From Bacteroidota bacterium (lineage in GTDB: Bacteria > Bacteroidota > Ignavibacteria > UBA10030), in assembly GCA_025454835.1 (NCBI GenBank), contig JALONQ010000037.1, forward strand, positions 1-34,205: a stretch of 34,205 bases of DNA, read 5' to 3'. Both the position numbers and the translations under genes were made by a program. Below, piece by piece: positions 7,796-15,444 of the stretch; the first letter of the stretch is position 1, and every line of letters starts with the position of its first letter. The notes beneath the pieces were generated by a model. That model saw only the letters and a program-made list of their open reading frames with translations, did no database searches and was not told where the DNA came from.

Positions 7796-7900
7796 TTGCG
7801 AAATTGCAGACACGATAGTACGCAGAGACCGGAATTCAATGTGCTTCCTTTCCACCGCCTCCTTCCAATTCGCATTTGTCAATTCGCGATCCGCAATCAT
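7770..7900. repeat. Imperfect palindrome between the PAP2 and TPR genes
   Basis: CAATTCGCATTTGTCAATTC near 7866-7885 and GTGCGAATGGCCAATTGCG near 7786-7804 are approximately complementary, so the DNA from the PAP2 stop to the TPR signal peptide can fold back on itself. Its lower GC than either gene and its word pattern (AATTCGC) mark it as spacer-type DNA. This is the reason for doubting the ATG at 7900. Confidence 0.5.
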
Positions 7901-8820
7901 CCCTGACTCCCCTTAGCCCTCTCCCAGAAATCCTGGAACAGATCTCCGCTCCATACCGTGAACGCGAAGAACGCGACGCCGCCGAGGAGATCGACGACAT
8001 AGTGATAGCGCAGATAGACCGTGGCGACGATGAGGAATGTGGCGAGGACCGCGACGATCCACTTCGCCGGCAGATTGTAGCGGAAGGCCAGCAGAACGCA
8101 CAGCAGGGTCATCTGCGTGTGTCCGCTCGGAAAGACGTCGCGTTGTACGACCGACGCCGGGTCGGGATGCCCCTTCGGAAGCGACTCGCCCGCGTTGATG
8201 AAGTCGCGCATCCATTCTGTGTTGAGCAATCCGGGCAATTCCGTGTTGAGCGTGTGAAAGTCATGAAGCGTGAATCGCGGTCCGATGGCCGGCATGAGGA
8301 AGTAGCCGAGATACGACAGGTAGAACCCGAACACGATGAGGAACGCGGCATGGTCGAACTCGCGCACCGGATACCGGCGGTAGATCTGGACTCCGACGAT
8401 GATGAACAGGAGGTAGTAAGAAAAATACGCCGTCTGCAGGACCTCCGTCAGCACCGGATGGGCGAACTGGTACATCCAGACGGTCGGGTCGGTGCCGAAC
8501 ATCCAACGGTCGATCGCGATGAAGACCTGGTCGTAGTCCACTGGGTGGATCGGCCGGACCATAAAATAGAGCTGTTTGAAGACGCCGAGGACGATGGGAT
8601 AGCAGTACCATCGATGGACGTGACGCCAGACGCTGAGAGGCCGTCGCTCCGCCATCCACGCCAGACCGATGATGGCCGCCATGACGGCGAGGTCGACGAC
8701 GACCAGCAAGGCCCAGTGCTCCACGCGCGCCGAGAAGATGAGGCAGAGCGCCATCAGGAACGCGAGGAACCCGATGGAAACAACATCCAGAGGCGTCAGG
8801 AGAGTGCGGAGGCGATGCAT
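7897..8820 (-). CDS. PAP2-superfamily membrane phosphatase, Aur1/IPC-synthase-like
   Basis: A 307-residue polytopic membrane protein with about six to seven transmembrane segments. The catalytic signatures of the PAP2 superfamily are visible: FPSGHTQ (Ser232-Gly-His234) and YLRYHYVVDLLGG, in which His273 and Asp277 keep the H-x3-D spacing of motif C3. A GPRF motif at 180-183 precedes them. The spacing and the GPRF...SGH...YHYxxD pattern recall the PAP2_3/Aur1-like branch rather than undecaprenyl-diphosphate phosphatases, so it may act on a lipid head group (phosphatidate, or phosphoinositol/ceramide-type transfer). The substrate is not determined. The start is the ATG at 8820. Its stop is four bases from a possible TPR start. 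A family A repeat lies just upstream. Confidence 0.87.
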   Translation of the reverse strand: MHRLRTLLTPLDVVSIGFLAFLMALCLIFSARVEHWALLVVVDLAVMAAIIGLAWMAERRPLSVWRHVHRWYCYPIVLGVFKQLYFMVRPIHPVDYDQVFIAIDRWMFGTDPTVWMYQFAHPVLTEVLQTAYFSYYLLFIIVGVQIYRRYPVREFDHAAFLIVFGFYLSYLGYFLMPAIGPRFTLHDFHTLNTELPGLLNTEWMRDFINAGESLPKGHPDPASVVQRDVFPSGHTQMTLLCVLLAFRYNLPAKWIVAVLATFLIVATVYLRYHYVVDLLGGVAFFAFTVWSGDLFQDFWERAKGSQG

Positions 8821-8842
8821 GAGACAGCGAGAGATATCATGG

Positions 8843-8964
8843 GCAGTATGCAGTAAGCAGGTACATTCGGGACCAGTCAGGAAGATGTCCCATGAAAACG
8901 ATCACACAATCATGTCATTGGACTTCAGCCTGCCCATCGCCTGAGGGTGCCTGCTTACTGCCTA
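8843..8964. repeat. Family A palindromic repeat, copy 2
   Basis: The left arm GCAGTATGCAGTAAGCAGGT begins at 8843 and the right arm ends GCCTGCTTACTGCCTAG near 8964; the arms are complementary at about 16 of 18 positions in the inner part. The core has CACAATCATGTCATTGGACT, matching the orientation of the other copies. It lies between the PAP2 start and the next palindrome, which begins where this one ends. Confidence 0.85.
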
Positions 8965-9073
8965 GAAGCGGTCTCAAAAACCCAGAATTCACAAAAACAA
9001 GCGTTTCACGCAGCGACCGCAGCGGAAGCAACGATCGCAGCGGTAAGAAACGAGCACCTTGAGACTGCTTCTA
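8963..9073. repeat. Palindromic element downstream of mgtE (family E)
   Basis: TAGAAGCGGTCTCAA at 8963-8977 and TTGAGACTGCTTCTA at 9059-9073 form terminal inverted repeats of 15 bp with one mismatch. The interior (9010-9046) contains short GCAGCGACCGCAGCGG-type words. It starts nine bases after the mgtE stop codon (in the direction of transcription) and abuts family A copy 2, so two unrelated palindromes are packed head to tail. Confidence 0.88.
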
Positions 9074-9082
9074 CTCAGGTTT

Positions 9083-10486
9083 TCACAGCCATTGCAGCAT
9101 CGCCGTTGCCAGCGACAGGAAGACCGTGATGCCGATGATGTCCTGGAACGCCGTCTCGAACGGACCGGCGGTAATGGCCGGGTCGAAGCCGAGTGAATGC
9201 GAGATCATGGGTGTCGCAGTGCCGACCATGCCCGAAAAATTGATGGCGATGAACATGGACGTGCCGACCACCGCGCCGAACAACGGGGTCCCGTGCCAGA
9301 ATCCTGCGATGAGGCCGAGCACGAGGCCGCACGCCGCGCCGATGATGAGCGTCACAATGAGCTGCCGCCGCAGCGGGAGCCACCACCGTTTCGTGTCGAC
9401 CTGGCCGGTGGCGATGCCGCGCACGATCATGGCCGCCGACTGCAGGCCTGTATTGCCCGAGATGGCCGAGATGATCGGCATGAAGGAAGCCAGGAGGATC
9501 ACTTGCGAGAGGGTCTTGTCGAAGACGTGCACGACGACGCCGGCGATCAGCTGCAGCAGAAGCGTCATCATCACCCACGGCAGGCGCATAAGGGCCATGC
9601 GGGTCGGAGAGCGCTGGCCGACGGAGACGCTGTCGGTACCGGCCATGCGGGCCACATCCTCATCGTGTTCCTCTTTCAAGACGTCGACGACGTCGTCGAT
9701 GGTGATGCGTCCGAGCAGTTTGCCGGCGGTGTCGGTGACGGGGAGCGAGACGATGTCGTACTTCGAAAAGATGCGGGCCACTTCTTCCTGGTCGACGTCG
9801 GGCGTCACGCTCCTATAGTCGGCGTTCATGATCTTGTACACGCGTTTGTTGGGCGCGTGCAGGAGCAGGTCGGGAAGCTGGACGGCCCCGATGAAGAGCC
9901 CGCTCTCGTCGACGACGTAGACGTTGTAAACGTGCATTTTCTCCTTCGCCAGCTTGCGGACGACGCGGATGGCCGCCTTGACCGTGTCGGTCTTCGACAC
10001 GACGGCCATTTCCTTGGCCATCAGACCGCCGGCCGTGTTCTCGTCGTAGCGGAGGAGTTCCTCGACCTGTGACGAGTCCGCAACGTTCATCGTTTCGAGG
10101 ACACTTTCGGCCTTCTCGTCGGACAGCTCGCCGACGACATCGGCCGCATCATCCGAATCCATCTCGCCGACGATCTCGGTCAGGCGGTCCTGGGCGAGAT
10201 TGGCCAGGATGTGCTCGCGCGTCGGCTCGTCCAGGTCGAGCACGGCCGCCGACGCCACCTCGTTCGTCAGCATCCCGAAGACGTAGAGGGCATCCGCCAT
10301 TTCGAGGCGGTTGAGGATGTGCGCGATGTCGCCCGGGACGAGGTCCTGGATGATGTTCAGGACGAGGTAGTCGGACCGCGACTTGACGAGATCTTCCAGG
10401 TCGCGCAAGAGCTCATCGTCGACCTCCAGCGTCTCTTTCTGGGGGACCGTCGTCTCGTCGATGGGGGTGTCGGTATCCTGTGCCAT
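9083..10486 (-). CDS. mgtE: Magnesium transporter/channel MgtE
   Basis: This is the cytoplasm-gated Mg2+ channel that imports Mg2+ across the inner membrane. All parts of the 467-residue family architecture are present: an N domain of helical repeats (about 25-150), a pair of CBS domains (about 150-275, starting at TAGGLM), a plug-helix region and five transmembrane helices from about 300 to 467. The family motif SGNTGLQSA (343-351) and the pore-lining FDPA near residue 434, with the conserved aspartate, are visible. The ATG at 10486 (MAQDTDTPIDE) is the only sensible start. The gene is flanked by palindromic elements on both sides and does not seem to be in an operon. Confidence 0.96.
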   Translation of the reverse strand: MAQDTDTPIDETTVPQKETLEVDDELLRDLEDLVKSRSDYLVLNIIQDLVPGDIAHILNRLEMADALYVFGMLTNEVASAAVLDLDEPTREHILANLAQDRLTEIVGEMDSDDAADVVGELSDEKAESVLETMNVADSSQVEELLRYDENTAGGLMAKEMAVVSKTDTVKAAIRVVRKLAKEKMHVYNVYVVDESGLFIGAVQLPDLLLHAPNKRVYKIMNADYRSVTPDVDQEEVARIFSKYDIVSLPVTDTAGKLLGRITIDDVVDVLKEEHDEDVARMAGTDSVSVGQRSPTRMALMRLPWVMMTLLLQLIAGVVVHVFDKTLSQVILLASFMPIISAISGNTGLQSAAMIVRGIATGQVDTKRWWLPLRRQLIVTLIIGAACGLVLGLIAGFWHGTPLFGAVVGTSMFIAINFSGMVGTATPMISHSLGFDPAITAGPFETAFQDIIGITVFLSLATAMLQWL

Positions 10487-10527
10487 GTTGAGGTCCGTGA
10501 TTGCGATGAAATCGTCAGCCCGGAATA

Positions 10528-10622
10528 TTCAACCGCGAATGCACGCCAATTGACGCGAATGGTTTGGAAGGTCCATTCTCATGTGATCATTCGCGTACAT
10601 TCGCGTTCATTGGCGGTTCGAA
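10528..10622. repeat. Palindromic element at the rsmA 3' end (family B)
   Basis: The left arm begins TTCAACCGCGAATGCACGCC (10528) and the right arm is ATTCGCGTTCATTGGCGGTT with CGAA after it, ending at 10622. The arms are complementary over about 30 bases with several mismatches. The right arm overlaps the end of rsmA and contains its TGA stop (10607-10609), so the last five codons of rsmA (DSNRQ) are repeat sequence. Confidence 0.88.
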
Positions 10623-11494
10623 TCCTTTCCTGCTTGGAAAGTACTCTTTCTTGCCTCGATATCCTTCGTCAGCCCCACGAATTCCTCCGGCGTCAGCTCC
10701 TCCGGCCGCCGGTCGGCGACGGGGCCGAGTTCGGCAATGATCTCCTTCGGAATGCCGGCATATCCAAGGCCGTTCCGCATGGTCTTCCGCCGCTTGCCGA
10801 ACGTCCCGCGGACGACCGTTCGAAAGAGCACATCGTCGATCTCGGGAAGATCGTGCCGCAGGTCAAGCCGGACCACCGCCGAATCGACGTCGGGGCGGGG
10901 GTAGAAGCAGTTGCGAGACACGCCGAACAACCGCCGGGGAACGGCGTAATACCGGGCGAAGACGGACAGGATGCCGTACTCCTTCGTCCTCGGCTTGGCC
11001 ACCAGGCGGGCCGCCACTTCGGCCTGGACCATGAGCGTCGCGTCGCTGATCAAGTCGCGTTGATCGAGCACCCAGAACAGAATGTCGCTCGTGATGTAGT
11101 AGGGGATGTTGCCGACGACGCGTAGCAACGGGCCCCTTCCAGAACTCATTCCATGAGCTTTTCGCGCGGTGCCCGCGGAGAAGGCGGCGAACGCGACGTG
11201 TTCGTTGTGGAAGGTGCCTGTCAACAGATCTCCCGCACTCACCTTCAGAATGTCTCCCTCGACGATCGTCACCCGACCGGCGAACTCTTCTTGCAGTCGC
11301 TCTACGGCCCGCCGATCCAACTCCACCGCCGTGAGCCGGCACGCATCCGCGAGAAGCCGCGTCAGTGCGCCAGGTCCTGGTCCGATCTCGACGACGTGAT
11401 CGTCAAGCTTCAGCTCCAACGAAGCCACGATCTTCCGCAGGATGTTGTCGTCCTGGAGAAAGTTCTGGCCGAGATGTTTGCGAGGAGAGATCAA
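10607..11494 (-). CDS. rsmA: 16S rRNA (adenine1518-N6/adenine1519-N6)-dimethyltransferase
   Basis: RsmA/KsgA dimethylates two adjacent adenosines in the 3'-terminal hairpin of 16S rRNA during late small-subunit assembly. The family pattern is clear: LGQNFLQD (residues 8-15), SAM motif I VVEIGPGPGALT (34-45), VELD (57-60), the GD of motif III near 80 and the catalytic NIPYYIT (129-135), then the C-terminal FGKRRKTMRNGL. The 295-residue length is longer than usual because of about 28-30 extra residues (92-121) just before NIPYYIT. The extra DNA, 11131-11218, has inverted-repeat ends. The stop codon lies in another palindrome. The gene is divergent from the polysaccharide locus. Confidence 0.95.
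   Translation of the reverse strand: MISPRKHLGQNFLQDDNILRKIVASLELKLDDHVVEIGPGPGALTRLLADACRLTAVELDRRAVERLQEEFAGRVTIVEGDILKVSAGDLLTGTFHNEHVAFAAFSAGTARKAHGMSSGRGPLLRVVGNIPYYITSDILFWVLDQRDLISDATLMVQAEVAARLVAKPRTKEYGILSVFARYYAVPRRLFGVSRNCFYPRPDVDSAVVRLDLRHDLPEIDDVLFRTVVRGTFGKRRKTMRNGLGYAGIPKEIIAELGPVADRRPEELTPEEFVGLTKDIEARKSTFQAGKDSNRQ
11131..11218. repeat. In-frame palindromic insert within rsmA
   Basis: GGCCCCTTCCAGAA at 11131-11144 and TTGTGGAAGGTGCC at 11205-11218 are inverted repeats matching at 11 of 14 positions. A second imperfect palindrome lies inside (GCTTTTCGCGCGG against CCGCGGAGAAGGC). The segment coincides with about 28-30 residues that have no counterpart between the DILK region and the catalytic NIPYYIT of ordinary RsmA proteins, and it keeps the frame open. 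The translated insert (TGTFHNEHVAFAAFSAG and on) has no recognisable motif. Confidence 0.65.
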
Positions 11495-11802
11495 AGGGTG
11501 TAGAGAGGCGTGAGTATGGAGTATGGAGACTGAAGCGCGTTCGGACGTCGGGAATCTGAAGGGAGCTGTGGTGGTCAGTGATCAAAGAAGGGATTTCCAA
11601 TGTGTCCGCTTTCCCATTGACCACCCGCCTGCCTCACTGTCGTTCGTTCGGCGGGCAGGTTCACTATTCACCATTCACCCTCACTGATGTCTCGTCCTTC
11701 GCTGCCTTCTCGGCACGGAATACACCCAATTTACATACGAAAACCCTCATTCCGCACGCTCTGCGTATTGCTTCTCCCTCAAAATCACCGCATTTTCGAC
11801 AT
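11495..11802. promoter_or_regulatory. Divergent spacer between rsmA and the polysaccharide locus
   Basis: About 308 bases that must hold the promoters of rsmA (minus) and of the long plus-strand locus. It contains an imperfect inverted pair (GTGGTCAGTGATC near 11571 and CCCATTGACCAC near 11613-11624) and a hairpin CCTGCC...GGGCAGG near 11629-11660. The 60 bases before the GT2 start are AT-richer than the surroundings. No -33/-7 Bacteroidota or sigma70 consensus is convincing. An open frame runs from 11578 into GT2, but its translation has no family resemblance. Confidence 0.4.
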
Positions 11803-12759
11803 ATGGCAAAAGTGACCAAGAGATCGGCACAGCCGCGGGTTTCCGTGGTCATTCCTCTTCTGAATGAGGAGGAATCGCTCCGGGAATTGCATCAGCGCCT
11901 GAAAGCGGTCTTCGCCCGCATGAAGTCGACGTACGAACTCGTGTTCGTGGACGACGGAAGCACCGACGGCTCCTTCAAGGTCCTGAAAGAGATCCATGCG
12001 GCCGACCCGAACGTTAAGGTCATTCGCTTTCGCAGGAATTTCGGGAAATCCGCCGCCCTCTCGGTGGCCTTCCGTGAAGTGGTGGGGGAATTCGTCATCA
12101 CGATGGATGCCGACCTCCAGGACGACCCGGACGAGATCCCGGGCCTCATCGAAGCGATGGGAGACCGATACGATCTGATCTCGGGCTGGAAGAAGAAGCG
12201 CCACGACCCAATTTCGAAGACGATCCCGTCGAAGTTCTTCAACTTCGTTACCAGCAAGATGACGGGTATCGACATTCACGACTTCAACTGTGGACTCAAG
12301 GCCTACCGGCGCGATGTGGTCAAGAGCGTGCATGTCTACGGCGAGTTGCACCGCTACATTCCGGCGCTCGCGCACTGGACCGGCTTCCGGGTGGGGGAGA
12401 AGATCGTGCAGCACCACGCCCGCAAGCACGGGCACACGAAATTCGGCCTCAACCGGTTCTTCTACGGATTTCTCGACCTTCTGACGGTGCTCTTTACGAC
12501 GCGATACATCCGCCGTCCGCTGCACCTGTTCGGCATCTGGGGCATCGTCTCGCTCGCCATCGGTATGCTCATCGACGGCTGGCTTTCCATCGAGTGGTTC
12601 CTCGGCCTAACGTCGCTCAGCAACCGCCCGCTCTTCCTTCTCGGCTTCCTGCTCATCATCGTCGGCGTCCAGTTCATCTCGATCGGTCTGCTCGGCGAAA
12701 TGATGTCGCGTCACGAGAAGGACGAGGACACGTATTCGATCAAAGAGATCCTGAAGTAA
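11803..12759 (+). CDS. Family 2 glycosyltransferase, DPM1/GtrB-like (polyprenyl-phosphate sugar transferase)
   Basis: 318 residues. The GT-A domain starts with VSVVIPLLNEEESL (13-26). VFVDDGSTDGS (47-57) binds nucleotide, and MDADLQDDPDEIP (101-113) is the DxD-type metal site typical of dolichyl/undecaprenyl-phosphate mannose or glucose synthases. Two transmembrane helices follow at about 242-262 and 276-297. The enzyme should load a sugar from NDP-sugar onto a polyprenyl phosphate at the inner face of the cytoplasmic membrane. That donor suits the GT39-like enzyme at 15445. The ATG at 11803 is chosen because upstream in-frame sequence is intergenic in character. No Shine-Dalgarno. First gene of the rightward locus. 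Confidence 0.92.
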   Translation: MAKVTKRSAQPRVSVVIPLLNEEESLRELHQRLKAVFARMKSTYELVFVDDGSTDGSFKVLKEIHAADPNVKVIRFRRNFGKSAALSVAFREVVGEFVITMDADLQDDPDEIPGLIEAMGDRYDLISGWKKKRHDPISKTIPSKFFNFVTSKMTGIDIHDFNCGLKAYRRDVVKSVHVYGELHRYIPALAHWTGFRVGEKIVQHHARKHGHTKFGLNRFFYGFLDLLTVLFTTRYIRRPLHLFGIWGIVSLAIGMLIDGWLSIEWFLGLTSLSNRPLFLLGFLLIIVGVQFISIGLLGEMMSRHEKDEDTYSIKEILK

Positions 12760-12778
12760 TCTACTCGACGAAGAGCAG

Positions 12779-12971
12779 ATCGCGCAGTGGCGCAGAGAAC
12801 GCAGAGGTCTCAGAGCCAGAGGCCCAATACAACTGCCGCGAGGCGGCAACCTCCTTTTCTGATTGAAGCGCCCTTATGCCATCGCAAAGAGGTTTAGATT
12901 ATCGCTTCGCGATAGAGTCGTGGGCCTTCGGCTCTCTGCGAACTCTGCGCTCGTTGCGGCTCTGCGTGCAC
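12779..12971. repeat. Long palindromic element after the GT2 gene (family C)
   Basis: The left arm (12781-12825) contains CGCAGAGAACGCAGAGGTCT and CAGAGCCAGAGGCCCA. The right arm (12919-12971) contains GTGGGCCTTCGGCTCTCTGC and CTCTGCGCTCGTTGCGGCTC. They are imperfectly complementary over about 45 bases. Between them are two perfect small hairpins, TGCCGC-gag-GCGGCA near 12833-12847 and TATCGC-ttc-GCGATA at 12900-12914. The element begins about 20 bases after the GT2 stop and ends about 20 bases before the GT9 start. Confidence 0.85.
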
Positions 12972-12990
12972 ATCTTCTACCCTTAGCCTC

Positions 12991-14091
12991 GTGGCCCTTC
13001 CCCGTTGCGACCTGAAGACCGACTGCCGCCACTTTCGAGGCGACGTTCCGTGCCGTCCGCACAAGGAGCACGGCGTCCACTGCGTGGACAAGCGCGGCGC
13101 CGTCTGCGAGCACTACGACCGCATCCGCACGCGCATCCTGATCATCAAGCTCGGCGCCCTCGGCGACGTCATCCGCACGACGCCGCTGTTGACGAAGCTG
13201 CGCGAGGTCTATCCCGGCGCCTTCATCACGTGGCTCACCGCGTCACCCGAGGTCCTGCCGTCGCTCGTCGACGAGGCGCTGCCGTACACGCTGCCGTCGG
13301 TCGTGCAGCTCCGGTCGCGTCCGTTCGACCTGCTGCTGAACCTCGACAAGGACCGCGACGCAAGCGCCCTCGCCGCTCAGATCACGGCCAAAGAGAAGAA
13401 GGGCTTTCTCCTGAAGGACGGCGTCATCGTCCCGGCGAACCCGGAGGCGGAGCACAAATACCACACCGGCATTTTCAACGACGTCAGCCAGGCCAACCGG
13501 AAGTCGTACCCGCAGGAGATCTTCGAGATCTGCGGCTTCGAGTTCAAGGGGGAGAAGTATCTGCTGAACCCCCCGCCGAAGCCGGATCGTCCCTGGAAGC
13601 TGGACCGGAAGAAGAAGGTGGTCGGTCTCAACACCGGCTGCGGCGGACGTTGGACGTCGCGACTGTGGGCCGACGACCGCTGGGTCGCGCTGGCGAAGGC
13701 GCTGAAGAAGAAAGGCTACGAGGTCGTCCTCCTCGGCGGCGAGCAGGAGCACATCAAGAACCTGGCGCTCGCGCGGAGGTCGAAGGCGAAGTACTTCGGC
13801 CATTTCCCGCTCGACCAGTTCATGTCGCTCGTCGACGCCTGCGACCTGGTCGTGACGGGCGTGACGATGGCGATGCATTTTACGATCGGCCTCGGCAAGC
13901 GGATCGTCCTGTTCAACAACATCTTCAACAAGTACGAGTTTGAGCTGTACGGACTGGGAGAGGTGCTCGAGCCCTCCAAGCCCTGCCAGTGCTTCTACCG
14001 TCCCACCTGCATCAATCGCGACTACCGCTGCATGGAGCACCTTGCCGTGCGCGACGTGGTCGATGCCTGCGTTCGCCAGCTTCCGCGCTGA
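12991..14091 (+). CDS. Family 9 glycosyltransferase with cysteine-rich termini
   Basis: A 366-residue heptosyltransferase-type GT9. The core begins RILIIKLGALGDVIRTTPLL (48-67), the N-terminal signature of the family. The donor-binding half has VVGLNTGCGGRWTSRLW and VVLLGGEQE. LVDACDLVVTGVTMAMHF corresponds to the usual D-x-x-V-T/H-x-x-x-H helix. An unusual feature is an N-terminal extension with five cysteines (6, 12, 21, 31, 39) plus His, and a C-terminal segment with five more (332, 334, 340, 347, 360), suggesting a metal or Fe-S site. The start is GTG at 12991; there is no in-frame ATG upstream of the core, and the extension reads as real protein. It probably transfers a sugar to a lipid-linked acceptor at the inner membrane face. 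Four bases separate it from the next gene. Confidence 0.88.
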   Translation: MALPRCDLKTDCRHFRGDVPCRPHKEHGVHCVDKRGAVCEHYDRIRTRILIIKLGALGDVIRTTPLLTKLREVYPGAFITWLTASPEVLPSLVDEALPYTLPSVVQLRSRPFDLLLNLDKDRDASALAAQITAKEKKGFLLKDGVIVPANPEAEHKYHTGIFNDVSQANRKSYPQEIFEICGFEFKGEKYLLNPPPKPDRPWKLDRKKKVVGLNTGCGGRWTSRLWADDRWVALAKALKKKGYEVVLLGGEQEHIKNLALARRSKAKYFGHFPLDQFMSLVDACDLVVTGVTMAMHFTIGLGKRIVLFNNIFNKYEFELYGLGEVLEPSKPCQCFYRPTCINRDYRCMEHLAVRDVVDACVRQLPR

Positions 14092-14095
14092 CACC

Positions 14096-14992
14096 ATGGT
14101 CGCTGCGACCTGCCCGCTCTGCGCCAGTCGTGAGTCGGTTGAATTCCCGATCTTCTACGAGTTCCGCGGCGACCGCTTCGAGGCCAGCGAATGTCTGGCG
14201 TGCGAGTTCGTCTATCTGAGTCCACGACCGACGGACGCGCAGTTGGCGCAGCTGTACAGCGACGAGTATTTTCTGCACGACGGGGCCGATTGCGGCGCGC
14301 ATTCGGCGACCGATTACGAAACGGCCGCGCAGAAGGGGTCCGTGAAGTTCCCCGAGATCCTCGGGTCGATCAAGCGGTATCGGCCGTCGGGACACTTCTT
14401 CGAGATCGGCTGCGGGATGGGCTACTTTCTCGACTTCGCACGGCGGAACGGGTATGAGGTCAGCGGTATCGAGTATGCGGCGCTCGGGACGAAGGTCTGC
14501 CGAGAGCGTTTTGGTCTGGAGGTCACGCAGAGCTCGTTCGAGCAGTACCCCGAGAGGGCGGCGGCATACGACGTTGTCTTCATGGGAGACGTCTTGGAAC
14601 ATCTCGTCGACCCGCTGGCAATGCTGAAGAAGGCGGTGCGCATGCTGAAGCCCGGGGGCATCATGGCCGTCGAGGTGCCCTCGATGTTCAATTCACTGAC
14701 AGGCCGATTGGCTGTTGCGGGCTACCGCATCCTGCGCACGCGCAAGAAGATGCCGATGCCGCCGTACCATGTGAATGAGTTTCTGCCGGCGACGCTGTGG
14801 GCGGCTCTGCTCGGAGCAGGGTGCAAGGAGCAAAAGATCATTCAGCGCATCCGTCCGCCGCACATGATCACCCTGCGCGGGTCGTTCGCGGAGAAGGCGA
14901 TCAAGAAGGGCCTTCATTATCCGAACTATGTGTTGACGAAGGGATTGGGGATATTCGGGGACCGGTTGTTGGGGATCGGGGTGGTGAAGTAA
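14096..14992 (+). CDS. SAM-dependent methyltransferase with N-terminal zinc-ribbon-like motif
   Basis: 298 residues from the ATG at 14096, four bases after the GT9 stop, so coupled translation is likely. A CPLC...CLAC pair (Cys6, Cys9, Cys33, Cys36) forms a probable zinc-binding knuckle, as in sugar C-methyltransferases and related polysaccharide-cluster enzymes. The class I Rossmann fold follows: motif I FFEIGCGMGYF (101-111), acidic strand GIEYAA, and FMGDVLEHLVDPLAMLKKAV with the post-II helix and LKPGGIMAVEVPS. The substrate is most likely a nucleotide sugar or glycan of this locus. The frame is open upstream to 13940 inside GT9, but that part is a shadow. Confidence 0.9.
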   Translation: MVAATCPLCASRESVEFPIFYEFRGDRFEASECLACEFVYLSPRPTDAQLAQLYSDEYFLHDGADCGAHSATDYETAAQKGSVKFPEILGSIKRYRPSGHFFEIGCGMGYFLDFARRNGYEVSGIEYAALGTKVCRERFGLEVTQSSFEQYPERAAAYDVVFMGDVLEHLVDPLAMLKKAVRMLKPGGIMAVEVPSMFNSLTGRLAVAGYRILRTRKKMPMPPYHVNEFLPATLWAALLGAGCKEQKIIQRIRPPHMITLRGSFAEKAIKKGLHYPNYVLTKGLGIFGDRLLGIGVVK

Positions 14993-15444
14993 TGAGGTAG
15001 CGGGTCGTGGGGATTGGGGAGCGGGGATTGAGATGAAGGTGGAGGAGGCTTCTGAAGGAGAGAGGATGGAGCTGGGAAGAGGTGAATGCGGCAGATGGAT
15101 CCCTATTCATGCGCGCCGTTGGAACACCTTTGTTCCCCGGAGGTCCCTAGAGATCCCCTCCTCAACGAGGAGGGGTAGGGGTGGTCGTAGGATCTGATGA
15201 TTCAGTACCCCGTTGACCTGCGAAGCTCGTCACGACCGCGGGTTGAAGCCAGGACGTGGTACGCCGAGGATCCGCCGATGTTGCGGAACGCACGTGGGGA
15301 GTAGAGGAGTTCGTGCGGAATTCAGGTACGCGGTGAAGTCTAGTGTGGTGTGACAAGTCCCCAGACGATATCCATCGGGATTCGTGCTTAGGATTTCGCG
15401 CTTGTTTCGTATCTACTATTTCGCATTTCGATATTCTCTGACGA
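14993..15444. other. Intergenic region of 450 bases with a perfect hairpin, no supported gene
   Basis: At 15155-15175 CCCCTCCTC-aac-GAGGAGGGG forms a perfect 9-bp stem with a 3-base loop. It is followed by TAGGGGTGG rather than a T run, so it is not a standard terminator. The next 170 bases (15180-15350) have no coding signal I can defend on either strand. 15385-15440 is AT-richer, with TTTCG words (GGATTTCGCGCTTGTTTCG), and may contain the promoter or another decayed palindrome upstream of the membrane transferase. It separates the first three glycan genes from the rest. Confidence 0.5.

Noticed and set aside
8963-9073. The element after mgtE as an Mg2+-sensing leader
   Set aside because: It lies downstream of the mgtE stop, not upstream, and has the inverted-end structure of the other spacer palindromes.
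11578-11802. N-terminal extension of the GT2 gene
   Set aside because: In frame, but its Ser/Pro/His-rich translation covers inverted repeats and the expected promoter region. The GT2 family begins near the ATG at 11803.
15155-15175. Rho-independent terminator after the first methyltransferase
   Set aside because: The stem is perfect but is followed by TAGGGGTGG, not a T run, and lies 160 bases after the stop. Listed only as a hairpin.
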